This document shows, one piece after another, positions 34,619-46,034 of a stretch of DNA of 64,000 nt. Below the pieces are notes generated by a model that ran no database searches, had not been told where the DNA came from, and worked only from the letters and a program-made list of their open reading frames with translations. Position 1 is the stretch's first letter. Every line of letters starts with the position of its first letter. The stretch spans positions 160,394,001 to 160,458,000 of the forward strand of contig JBITNC010000001.1 in assembly GCA_050084985.1 (NCBI GenBank), read 5' to 3'. This DNA comes from Nageia nagi. Lineage: Eukaryota; Pinophyta. Made by a program: the position numbers and the translations under genes.

Positions 34619-36011
34619 TGTATACTTATACATATTTTTAGAGAAATAAGAAGAGTTTTGTATGGGCATGATCTATTTTTTTCCTTTACTATTTGATAGA
34701 ATATTTATACTTCTTCAATTTTATACATTTCCTATATTGTCTAATTTTGGTGGAGATGTGATAGTATTGGAGTGTACAAAGTTTTTTAAAATGGAGGAAA
34801 AATCGGATAGTGTTCGTACTTAGTCATTTTTGAGCATTTCTCATAGTGTTCAATTTTGATAAAGATCTGATAGTATTTAAATGAATAATATTTTTAGGAA
34901 TAGATGAAAAATACAAATAATTTTATATTTACCCATTTGCTAATGTTTTATAAAGTATTTGATTTTGGTGGAGATTTGGCAGAGTAGAGCACATAAAATT
35001 TTATCAAAATAACATGATAATCAAATAAGTCATTTTCTTTAGTTTTAGCCCCACTAGAGGTGGTTTAATCACATGTAATTGATAATCATAGTTAGAAAAA
35101 CCATCCAAAGTGTTCCAATTTTGAGATTAAATTTTTGGCCATTTAGATCAATGCATATCTAGAGCATTCTACCAAAATAATGTATTTTACTTCTGTATCT
35201 AATTTTAGTGGATCCATTTGAATTCAAATACCTATATATATTATTATAATCCCAATAAAACATATTTTCATTCCAAGTAGATGATTTATCTCCCAAATTT
35301 AAGTTTTCAAGCTCCAAACAAGCTGAAGGGTGTTAACATTTGTAGAGGAGTGATCCAGATCTTTGTATATTTAAATCTTAGTTGTAAATCTTATAAAAAA
35401 ATCTAATCTGATACTTTGTAAATATCTATATAGTTAGCTAAAAATATTTTTTTCTATCAAAGTTTGCAAGGAATTATTTAGAAGATATTTTCTAGAAAAA
35501 CTATAAGTATTACTTCTATTGAAGGAGTCAGATAGAGTAGATACTACCCCTATTTTGTACTAGTGCCAATGATAATGAAATAAAATTTACTTCTTAATCT
35601 CTTAAATATGATTTAACTATCATTATTCTTAAATGGTTGTGTGATATATTTATTTTCACTTTGTGAACTATGAGAAATTATGAATAGTTAATCTATATCT
35701 GTAAAATGCTTGTAGAGTATTATTACTTAGAATGCAATATTTTATTTAGTGGATACAAAATCAAACTATCAAACCAACTTGATTTTTTCTATAATGGATG
35801 CTTGTACTATTTTAAATATTTATTTTTAGTTTTTTTACACCCACTAACCTAGCATTTAAGTTTTATTTATTCTTGCAAGTTTATTTTCTATGCATTTACT
35901 TTTGTAAATCCCAGTCTAATCTTGATAGGAACTAGCCTTCTATGGAGATAGATTTCTAATCTTAGAAATCATTCATCATAATTATAGCTATGACATTGAT
36001 ATGTGGGTGCA
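34619..36011 (+). repeat. 5' LTR of element D
   Basis: It begins TGTATACTTATAC and ends TATGTGGGTGCA, and aligns end to end with 49,929-51,329. Shared landmarks are AGAGGTGGTTTAATCACATG, CCTATATATATT, GCCAATGATAATGAAAT, TCTTAAATGGTTGTGTG and GTAGAGTATTATTACTT. CCTATATATATT near 35,231 is a plausible TATA region. An AATAAA word near 35,255 is possible but unproven as a polyadenylation signal. Confidence 0.9.
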
Positions 36012-36189
36012 TTTACTACATCTTAGTCAATAGTATTATAATTATTTTTGGGTGGGATGATCTCCTACCCTATTCTAAATTATTCTTGATCATTATATCA
36101 TGATGGTGACTTTGCTTCTTTGAGACTCATTCTATCTTTAAAAAGATTAAACCTAAAAAATTTCCATAAGTTTTACTTATTTTAGTTTT

Positions 36190-37480
36190 TTTTATTATGA
36201 GAACAAATTCACAAACTAATAAAACTAAAGAATGCTCTACTGTTCAAAGTTCTAAAATATTTGTTGAAACTCTAATTAGAAAATCCAAATCTCTTACAGA
36301 TCTTATTCATATTTTAATCGCTATGTGTTGAGCTCCATTCAACCTTTTATGTGTAGAAATATTATCAATACACTTGTTAATATGGCTTAGCCAACTTAAT
36401 CTCTTATTTATCCATAATATAATTCTTTTGGTGCCCTCCAAGTTGCAAATCCTCATGAGATTAGAATGGAAGCTACCAAAGCTTTCCAAAATTTGGATGG
36501 TTATAAAAAGACTTCTAAACATTGTCAAGATATTTTAAATATTTCCAAGTAGCACAACATATTCCATGAATTTGTGATGCTCATATTTCTTACTATGTCT
36601 CTCTTTGAATTCTTTTTGGATTGGTACAAAACACTTTTGGCCAATTCCATATCTATATGAAATCAACTTGCAAAACCCCTTATTCTCTAATCTAACAAGG
36701 TTGATGATCCTTAATAATTATTATCACAAGTCAATGTTATTTAAATATATCCTCAAGAGAATGTATTTTAATTTAATCTTATATTTTCTAAATCTTGAGC
36801 TAGAGTGCCTCTAGCTATGAGGCCACATCCTTTAATGGCTTTAATATTTTATCTCAAGGAATTTACTCTTGATTTAGTTTCAAGAATTCATATGAATGGA
36901 ACTCAACATTTTTAGATATTTATAAATATGGTTTGCAATTTGAATCTTCTCTTATTTCAATAAGAAATCTTCCTTATATGATATTCACACCTATCTCATA
37001 TGCACCCTCATCTTCCATGCAACCTTCAATGCAGACTTATCCTTCTTTATCTATAGCTCAAACTCCTTAGTTACCCAAGTTGCAAATTTCAACACCACAA
37101 CCTCAACTTACTCTACCTATAACACAACCATAACTTTCCTTACATGGTCTTTTTCACAATTAGCACTTCCTATACCACACTATAGATATTAGTAAGAAAA
37201 TATACAATCAATGAAGATTGTAGAATTGAAACCTTGGTGAGGAATTAATCAAATAGGAGGATAACTAAACAAAAATGACTCAAATGTGAGACTAAATGAC
37301 CAAATGGATGATGTAATCAATAAAGGATGTATTTATATCATGCTAAGATCAATCAAAATAAAGGATCCACCCAAGAATAAGTACAATACATATGTCCCTA
37401 AGGCACATACTCTACCTTCTAATCACGATTGGGTGGAGCTTTTAATGACCCTCATATCTAGAATTCTTATCCCATAACCA
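36190..37480 (+). pseudogene. gag-like remnant of element D
   Basis: Gag forms the virus-like particle. The plus strand behind the 5' LTR holds coding-like stretches in shifting frames, including LNSFWIGTKHFWPIPYLYEI (near 36,605). A low-complexity part rich in P, Q, S and T follows near 36,990-37,130 (for example STPQPQLTLPITQP), then RLNDQMDDVINKGCIYIM, KDPPKNKYNTYVPKAHTLPS and NHDWVEL near 37,285-37,440. Position and composition fit gag. I do not see the standard retrotransposon gag fold clearly, and no zinc knuckle is visible, so the domain call is by context. Confidence 0.5.
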
Positions 37481-39640
37481 ACATAAAACATGGTTACCAT
37501 TTAATGATGATTCAGTACTAATTATTATGAATTAAGAAGCATCACAAGCTAATCTCATGATTTTTCAAAACTTGCTAATAGAGTATTGAAACTAGGTTTG
37601 TATTGGATAGTATTAGCCTTAGATACATATTCAATCCTATCCAATTAACCCTAATTCAAACACCATCTACATTCTTTTTACCAAGTTACCATCAAAGAGG
37701 CCTAATTAAGAAAATATGTGGCTATATAATAAGATTTTTTCCTGAAAAGAAAATCAATGGAAAAATATAACTCAGTTCTCGCCTTCAATTCCTTCTGGAT
37801 TCTTTGGGAGATTCAAAAAAATGAGAAAGAAGCCAAAAGGTTAAGATTTTGTAATGCTACCCCACTAAACTAAACCCCAAAAATTTTGAACCTTTTTTTT
37901 AAATATTCCTTATGTATAAATTACTATTTATGAAACTTTATCCCACATGGACTATATTTTATTGCTCTTCATACTTTATCTAGATACCACTTTCCCTAAA
38001 TAAGTATTAGGGCATGTTTTCCTTGCAAGTCTATAACACTTGTGAGTGGTTTCTCATGATGATCATGCTGTAATTTGGTTTGAGTAGTGCCTTCTTTCCC
38101 ATAAGTACAATATTTTAAATTTTGATGAAATTTTTCAATCTATCTTATTGATTAGGTTTGATATTTTATCCATTCTTTTGAATACCTAATCTAAGACTTC
38201 CATGATTACCAAACCTAATTATTTCTTGGAATGCTTGTACTCTCTTATATACATATATTTTATGTTTCAAGCCTTAACTTATATAAGGGATATTTTTAGA
38301 TTCACTTCCAATATTAATGTATTAGGCCTATCCTCATTGGAATTACTTATTCCTAAACATACTTAAAATATTAATAATTGAACAAATTAGGTTGGGTATT
38401 TATTATATGTAATACATGAATATAACCCATTATTATTTCAATAGTCCAATGAACACTTTCTAAGTAAAACCCTTTATATAGCAAATTCATTGTAATATTT
38501 GTATTTGAATAAAAGTATAAATATTGGATAGAATTAAACCATAGTTATTGTGATGCTTGCCATGTCTATATCTTAGATCAAATTTAATCCGAATTCCTAA
38601 TTCCTTACTTGCATCATAAAAGTTGACCATTTAGACTTAATTACTAACAATACTTTTCATATGAATTATATATTTTGACATCCTTATTGTTTGTTATGTG
38701 GATGATATCTACACCTATGAACATAATCCATCACTTCTAGGGTAATTGCATTTATAACAATGGTGTATATATCATGGTACTAGAACCTAATTAGTGTAAC
38801 TTGCCATGACATGTTGGCTACATTCCTTGATATCCTTTTTTATACTTGGTTATGTATATACATCTTTTTATATCCTATCTTATATAAATAATACACCAAA
38901 ATATTGACTTCAAACTAATTTATCAATGATTCCATACAATACATCAATTGTGTAAATCACATCCAATGAATGCAATGATGTGGAAAGCCTTCATCTTTGT
39001 CCATGGTATCTTCATGTCATCTTCTTCTCATGATCATCCCAAGGTTCCAAGAGCAAATGGTTGTGAGTATTAAGAAAGGTTTTTGAGTATTAAGAGGATC
39101 ATGATAGCTTTTCTTATGACCATAATAGATTCTACTCTATATGCATCATGTCTCACTTTATCTACTCTTACAATAAAGTTCAAACAAGATTATACTCTAT
39201 TTATGATCTGAAGAGGTTTTATATCTTTGCTAAAGTTACCTCCTTTCCTTGATCATAGAGTAGAATAATAATTCCTTTTAAGGGAGCAAAAATATTCAAA
39301 GAGCTTAATGTATATCCGCAAATAAAAGTCTACCATACTTTTATTTCATGAATTTTAAATCAATTGTAAAGACATCCTTAACAAACAATTATCAAGTAAC
39401 TTGTATAAGTTTTTTTCCCATTTCAAACTTAAATAAACTTTATGATTAAAAAATAATCAAAGTTCAAGCTTTCAATACCATAGATAGTCTAATATTTTCA
39501 AGGTTTGATGAAATGTCATTATTAAGACTTTAATAAATATTCCATGCTACTATTAACAAATTTCAATATAGTAACTAAGCACTCGCATAAAACTGATATA
39601 GGAGACAAAATATTTCATTCAGTTATAGACACAAATATTG
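37481..39640. other. Unassigned interior of element D
   Basis: This is unexpected sequence between gag and protease. One plus-strand spot near 38,675 reads FDILIVCYVDDIY, which looks like a copia-type reverse transcriptase core, but nothing around it supports that. The rest is AT-rich. It may be a later insertion into element D or material carried by it. Confidence 0.3.
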
Positions 39641-40560
39641 AAATCCCCAAATATTTAATTGATCAAATGCCTCATCATATTGCAATCATGTATATATGTA
39701 TAGTGCATGAGGGAAAAGTGAATGCGTTGAGGGGGGGGGTTTGGGAATTTCTTGACAAAATACCTCATCGTAGTGGAATGTCATGTAAACAAATGCATAT
39801 TAGGAAATTTGTGATTTGTTTGATAAAATGTCTCCTTGAATACATTGTAGGGACCTAAAAATTGTTGGGCCTAATGCCTCGTGCCCAACTTGGATGTGTT
39901 GGAAGGACTTGGGAGATATATGTTGAAAAAGGGTCTAGTGAATTATTTTGATAAAATGAATCACCAAAATATAGTCTAATAGATCGTAGTGAATGCACTA
40001 TACACCCAATAATTGGACACATTGGATGGGCTTATGAATCATGTGACAAAGTGTCTCATTAGATATCGACTCATGTGCAATATACCCAAGATGGTCATGT
40101 TAAAGGGGATTATGTATTACTAAATCAAAAGTACACACAAAAGAGATACATTGAAAAGGGGGTGAGTTGTTTGGTAAAATGATTCATCGAATGTAGTCTC
40201 ATGGATTGCTTTGATCACAAGAAATGCTCAAGATAGATGCATGCAAAATCTACCCTAAATAAGAATATTGAAAGGGACTATGAAATGTCTAACAAAGTAC
40301 CTCATTGGAATTTTGTATCTCACATGACATACCAAGGAAGAACACTTTAAAAGGGGCTTATAGTTTGTTTTAAAAAAGATGTCTATCAACTCGAGGCATT
40401 TATTGATTGCAAATAAATAAAAATATGTGAATGACTATTATAGAGTCACTTGCAATTTATTTGATAGGGTACCTCTTCAAAATGTAGTCAATGGAAAAAA
40501 ATGATCATGCAAATTACACAAAATCAACACATTGTCAAGTCATATAAAAGGTTTGATATA
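39640..40560 (+). pseudogene. PPR-like tandem motifs inside element D
   Basis: The plus strand repeats an FDKMPHR-like block at about 39,755 (FLDKIPHRSGM), 39,822 (LFDKMS), 39,945, 40,045, 40,170 (LFGKM), 40,290 and 40,465. Each is followed by a block resembling GYAQNGHVEEGL (for example YTQDGHVKGDYV near 40,090). Spacing is mostly 70-130 bp, near PPR motif length. No frame remains open and no E or DYW domain is seen. It lies between gag and protease of element D, where no retroelement gene belongs. Either element D picked up host PPR sequence, or a PPR fragment arrived later. Confidence 0.5.
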
Positions 40561-41430
40561 ATGCTTCCTTCATATGTTACTAGAAGGATGTAATAATAAG
40601 ATACAAAAATAAGTAACTATTTATCCAACTCATCTACTTTATACATAAGGTGTAGGGTTTTTATTTTTTTGTGAGAGGGTTTAGACAATTGTTTTTGTAA
40701 GTTCCTATGCCTTCCAAAAATAATTTCATACATAACATTAGGAAATAAAACATTTTATCAATCATTTCACACCTAACAAAAGAAAACAAATTGTGTGAGG
40801 TGGTTTTCTCAATTATTTTTTGCAAAGCAACCAAATAGCCTTGTAACCTCCACAAGATGATGTTAAATCCTTTAACCCTAAATTTTTATTTTTACATAAA
40901 TTCATTAAAATTCCTTGGGTGAAATTTCAAATTCAAATAATTGGAATATTCCTTGTATCATTCAAAATTAGTCAATTAATTTCTTAAGCAAATTCCATCA
41001 TGCATATATTATCTTTAACACACATATTTACTTATGTAAACCACCCAAGATGTGAGGTAAATGTTGTTAGTGTACCTTATATGAGCATAACATTCATAAC
41101 AAAAATTGAATATCATACTCAAAAATTATGATATGTAGCTATATGATCTAAGAAGATCCTTATCTACTTGTTAGCAATTCAATGCCAATCATTTCCTTGC
41201 TCTTACCAATCTATTCCTATAATCACTCATCTTGTTTTATTTGGGATGTACAAGTTGATTATCTTGTTACGTTGACTCGTTACTTGTGTCACAAAAAATC
41301 TCAAAGATAGCATCAATTTGACATAAATATTGAATATAAATAGATATCATTAGTCATATCATGATCTCATTCACATTCAAAAAGCCAAAGGTAGTTGAGA
41401 TATAATGGATTTGAGCCAATCATTACAAGG
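40561..41430. other. Unassigned spacer in element D
   Basis: A segment from TGTTAAATCC near 40,861 to GTCATTACA near 41,465 has LTR-like ends (TGTTA...TTACA), but no partner copy or target duplication is visible. I treat it as unassigned. Confidence 0.3.
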
Positions 41431-41534
41431 CATTCAAAATTATGGGTGAAATGGGGTCATTACATATTTCCATCTTTGAAAAGGGACCAAAGAGAAGAAG
41501 AAACTTAGTATTATAAAAGAAAAATATCTAGATG

Positions 41535-42135
41535 AGAGTTCTTCTTATATTATTCCATACAACATTATGGATGAATTGAAGAAAATACCATCATGAGCAT
41601 CACTCTTTTATACCTTACACATTTTTGGATAAATAGACTTACATAAGGCATGAATATTGATTCAAGCTGAAGGAGATGACAATTGGAATTGCATTCTACA
41701 TGTAGCTACAAAATTACCTAGTTTGGAAAAAAAAATAGACCTCCTTCTTTTTATATTACCCTTGAATGAAAAAAACATATTGTCCATAATTTTATGATTG
41801 ATTGAGGGGCTTCCATGATAGTTATGCCTAAGAAAGTATCTGATATCAATGGATTTACCAACACTAGAGATTCATCTAGAATACTTCAATTAGATTGTAC
41901 AAATGTCAAAATCCTAGGTGGTAAAAGATGTTTTAATAAAGCGTCATAGCTGTAAGGATTTAAACATCCAAGATATCATAGTTTTTGACCTTCCCCCTAT
42001 GTTTGGTTTGTGCTTATCTAGAGAATTTACATTCAAAATGGGAGGATAATTAGCTATGGGCTATTTCCATATATCTATTCCCTTTAAGAATAGAATGTTT
42101 AATATTGTTAATGAACCTACACTAGGATTTATCAT
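41535..42135 (+). pseudogene. Aspartic protease of element D
   Basis: The protease cuts the Gag-Pol precursor. The plus strand reads NIMDELKKIPS near 41,568, a common lead-in. The active site is at about 41,795: MID, stop, GAS, then MIVMPKKVSDINGF, where the family has DSGAS, so the catalytic serine codon became TGA. Then come SRILQLDCTNVKILGG, IVFDLPPMFGLCLSREFTF and FHISIPFKNRMFNIVNEP. Two or more frames are needed. The domain sits directly before a second-type RNase H instead of before reverse transcriptase. Confidence 0.8.
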
Positions 42136-42169
42136 AGAAAAACTACCTAAAGTAAACATGATAAATGAG

Positions 42170-42730
42170 TAAGCTTTGTTAAAAAATACTATTAAACAAG
42201 AGTTAGAGTCTATAGATTTAGTTTTTGAACTTATGATCAATCAAATGGAGAGCAAAGGTATGAGGAATTATGTGATTCTTGAAGATATTAAAAATTTATC
42301 ATTCCTCACCATTCAAGAACTAAGGGAACAAGAATTATGGGACATGCATTTTGATGGAGCTAAGTCTAAGAATGGCACTAGTGCAAGGGTTATTTTGAGA
42401 TCCCTTATAATGAAGCTAAAAGGTATTATTTGCATCTTACATGGAGTTGTATTAACAATGTAGTTGATTATGAAACCATGTGCATAGGGATTGAACAAGT
42501 AACAAAGTTAAAAATAAAATATTTGGCTATTTTTGGTGATTTAGAATTGGTTATTAATCAAGTGAATTATAAGTATTTTGGTTAAACATCATTATTTGAA
42601 AAAAATGTAGAAAAATGAGTATGGGACTTATTAGAGAGTTTTGATGCTCTAAATATTACTATAGTCCCCAAATATCAAAATAGTGAAGTTGATACTTTAG
42701 CTCAAAAAGGGTCAAGATTTGATCATACTC
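42170..42730 (+). pseudogene. Second-type RNase H of element D, placed before RT
   Basis: RNase H removes the RNA strand during reverse transcription. An open 95-codon stretch (42,176-42,463) ends LWDMHFDGAKSKNGTSARVI. After a frameshift the next frame reads TWSCINNVVDYETMCIGIEQ, KLKIKYLAIFGDLELVINQV, and further on LESFDALNITIVPKYQNSEV and DTLAQKGSRFD. The four acidic positions (FDGA, DYE, GDLEL, VDTLA) are all kept; this FDG...NN(V/M)xEYE...GDSxLV pattern marks the extra plant RNase H. In element C the same domain comes after the usual RNase H. Here it precedes reverse transcriptase by about 300 bp of linker. Confidence 0.85.
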
Positions 42731-43059
42731 ATCAATAGCTAATATGAATAGGAATTTAGTTTATTTTCAAGTCTTTTATTCCTGACAATGACTATTTTTA
42801 GAAAGTTTTTGATGATGATAAGGATATTAATTCTTTCTTGGTTACATAAATGCTATATTCAATTATCCAAGAGTTGTTGATTGAGACATTCAAAGAAGAA
42901 GATATTGTATAGTTAAAAAATAATACTTTATAGAAAGGTATTATTGCATTTGAATATCTCTTTAACAAAGATGATCAATTAAGAAAAAGAAAAATTTTAG
43001 CTTCTACCAAGAACTTTAAAGAGTTAGAAATAGCTCCCAAAAAGGTTCTAAAAGTTAGT

Positions 43060-44080
43060 ATTAAGAATTCATATGAAGATATTGGGGATATAGTTGAAAT
43101 AATGAAAGAGTTGGTTGGTATCATGGAATGGAGCTATGATGACTTGAAGGTGTTTAACAAAGATGTTATCTAGCACACCATAGAGTTAGTGGAAGGGGTA
43201 AATCCTCTCCAAAAAAAATAATAACCATTGAATCCTAAGATTGAAGTGGTTATGCAATAGCAAATTCAAAAAATATATTCAAGGATCATATATCCCATCA
43301 AACATTCTATTTGGGTGGTTAATTGGTACCAATCAGGAAGACGAATGGATATATCAGGCAATGTATAAATTTTTAAAATTTGAATGAAACCTCATTAAAA
43401 GATAATTATCCTTTCAATATGATGGAATAAATCCTACAAATTATTATAGGATCATAGTATTTTTCCTTTCTCAATGGCTTCTCTCAGTATAACTAGATTT
43501 GGGTGAAAGATGAAGATTAATACAAAATAGCATTCACCATAAAATGGGACACATTTGCTTTTCAATGAATAAAATTTAGCTTTTCCAATGTTGGAATAAC
43601 TTATTATAAGGCTATGGACCATGCATTCAAGGAATTAATCAATAAAACTATTTTAGTTTACTTATATGATATCACTTTTTTTGCTGAAAAGAAGAAGAAT
43701 TAGTTGCAGTATCTCTAAAAATGTTTTTTGAAATATCAAGAATTTGGAATATCATTGAATCCAAAGAAATCTCTTTTTTCTATGAATCATGGAAATTTGG
43801 TAATTCATACAATTTTAAAAGATAGATTTTCAATTGATCCATAGAGAGTGGAAGTTATTTCCAAACTCACCATTCCATATGATATCAAGAAGCTACAAGT
43901 TTTATTGGGTAAAATTAATTTTATGAGTAGATTCATCTAGGATTTTTTTAGAATTGTCCAACCAATAATAGAACTGTTGAAAGATAAAGTTTCTTTTAAG
44001 TGGAGACATGAGATAATTATGGCTTTTGAAAAGATCAAATTAGCCATCACGTCTACTTTGATTTTGAAGAATCTAGATTT
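43060..44080 (+). pseudogene. Reverse transcriptase of element D
   Basis: The lead-in MEWSYDDLKVFNKDVI and VEGVNPLQKK (43,120-43,220) is the normal start. The fingers follow: RIIYPIKHSIWVVNWYQSGR near 43,280. The catalytic block near 43,650 reads VYLYDITFFAEKKK, where the family has YLDDI, so the first catalytic aspartate is replaced by tyrosine. The thumb follows: FGISLNPKKSL-like sequence near 43,740, then TIPYDIKKLQVLLGKINFMS near 43,870. At least four frame changes occur. Confidence 0.85.
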
Positions 44081-44460
44081 TTCAAAGGAATTTATTCTAT
44101 ATCAATATAGAGAAGAAACAAGTATAGCAACAATTTTAACTTAGAAAGAAAATATTCTTGAAGAATACCTTATAACTATTTTTAGAAAAACTCTACATGA
44201 TGCTGAAGAAAGGTATACATTCATTGGAAAATAGGTGTTTAGAATAATGAAATATCTGAAAATTTAAGCACTACATTTCTTAGAACAAAATTCTAGTGCT
44301 TACCACCATCCAGATGTTAGAAGTTATATCCTACAAGATAAAATGGACCAAGGTAGAGCCAAATTGTTTACAAATATTCTTAAATATGATGTTGAAATCC
44401 ATCTACCAAGGTCATTAATAGAAGAGCTCTTTGCAACCAATTGGTTGAAGATCAAAGTTT
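44081..44460 (+). pseudogene. Usual gypsy RNase H of element D
   Basis: After the thumb the plus strand reads FILYQYREETSIATILT, LHDAEERYTFIGK and, after a stop, VFRIMKYLKI. Further on are SAYHHPDVRSYILQDKMDQG and RAKLFTNILKYDVEIHLP. This is the standard RNase H and tether of the gypsy pol. Together with 42,170-42,730 it gives element D two RNase H domains on opposite sides of the reverse transcriptase. Confidence 0.75.
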
Positions 44461-44539
44461 AGAGCACATCAAGATTGTTGAAGTGGAAACTCAAGGAAGA
44501 AATGTTTGGAAGTTTTAAAAGAACCAAAAAATTGGCTAA

Positions 44540-45800
44540 CATAATTATGTACATATTTTGATAGTGGTAGATTATCATGTGAACTCAATTACTCTCAAAG
44601 GAGAAGGTTCATATTAAATGCACTTAATTATTGTATGATAGATCATATTTTGTATAAAAAGAATCATGATAGGATGCTATTGAGATGCATATATCCTAAA
44701 AAAGTTGCTAAAGTTATAAAGGAGTTCAATTCTAATTTTTTTGGAGGATATTGTTGAAGAATTAGGATATACTACTACAACAAAAAATTTACAAGTAGGA
44801 TTTATTGGTCTTTCATGTATATAGATTCATTTTAGATTGCAAAAGAATATAAAACCTATCACAAATTTGTAGGAAATAGAAGAATGGAAGCAACATCATT
44901 ACAACCTATCATTGTAGAAGAACCTTTCTAGTAATGCAGCCTATTTTGTTAGCATGATCAATCCAAGTTCATAACCCAAAAAAAGTTTAATATTAATAGG
45001 TAAAAATTATTTTACAAGATGAAAAAAATCTTCTATAATAAAATACCAAGATCAAGATATAATTATCACTTTCATGATAAGAATTATTACAAGATTTCGT
45101 ATTCCACATATTGTTATATCATATAATGGTCCAATATTTTTAGGAACCAAAGTCTATAAATTTACTCTCAAGGATGGTATTTACACTAAAATATATTCTA
45201 ATTATTAACCTCATGGTAATGAATTAGCTTATTCAATAAATAAAAATCTATTAAGAATCCTAAAGAGGAAAATAGATGATAATAAAAAATACTAGGATAA
45301 GAAGCTTAACTTTGTAGTATGGGAAGACCAGATCAATTATAAATCTTTTATAAAGTCTTCTCCTTATGTTATAGTTTATGGAAAAAGAACAATATTACCA
45401 TCCTACATTTAGTTACTTGCAATACAATAGCTTAACCAATATGCAATGAATAATTTAGACCCATTATAAGTAAAGATGTTTGCTTTGATCTACTTAGATG
45501 AACTTTAGGAGAATTATTATAGAGAAATCTAAAAAAGAAACAATGTGGTTAAGAGATGATTTTATAAGAAATATGCATACAATTTTTCTTTCATACCAAG
45601 TGACTTAGTTCTCAAATGGGACCAAGAAAGAGCCAAGCTTAGATGTCACTTTAAGTTTGATTCTCTATGGTTTGGACCATACATTATTACAAAAGAAATA
45701 TGGAACAATGCATTTGAGTTGGAGGGAATAGATGATTGGGTCCTTTCAATCATTATCAATGGCCAACATTTGAAATTATACACCATTATTTAACCATGTT
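44540..45800 (+). pseudogene. Integrase of element D
   Basis: The zinc-binding region has RRRFILNALNYCMIDHILYK near 44,600 and MLLRCIYPKKVAKVIKEF near 44,690. The core has RFRIPHIVISYNGPIFLGTK near 45,095 (family SDNGP; the aspartate is now tyrosine). The glutamate block near 45,215 reads GNELAYSINKNLLRIL, where the family has GxAExTNK, so the glutamate is lost too. The end has LVLKWDQERAKLRCHFKFDS, LWFGPYIITKEI and NGQHLKLY, a GPY/F module. The catalytic residues are gone, so it cannot be active. Confidence 0.88.
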
Positions 45801-46034
45801 AGTTTGTATTATATGTATATATTTAATTTTATTCCCCATGCATAGTTTGTTAGGTACATCTTTTACATTAAATAGGGTAGCTAGGTATTTTATTCTACTT
45901 ACCCTCATTTCAAATCTATGGTTTAGCAATTTTTCCTCTACAAATATTTTGAGATGTCAAAAGCCTTAAGGTTTGCATCTTCCTAGAGTTTGATTCCAGC
46001 AATTTTTTAGCTTGTGTTTGATAATTCCATAAAA

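Noticed and set aside
38675-38720. CYVDDIY motif resembling a copia reverse transcriptase core
   Set aside because: No other RT block is readable within 500 bp on either side, so a chance match is likely.
40861-41465. Possible solo LTR (TGTTA...TTACA)
   Set aside because: There is no second copy in the window and no target duplication; terminal words alone are too weak.
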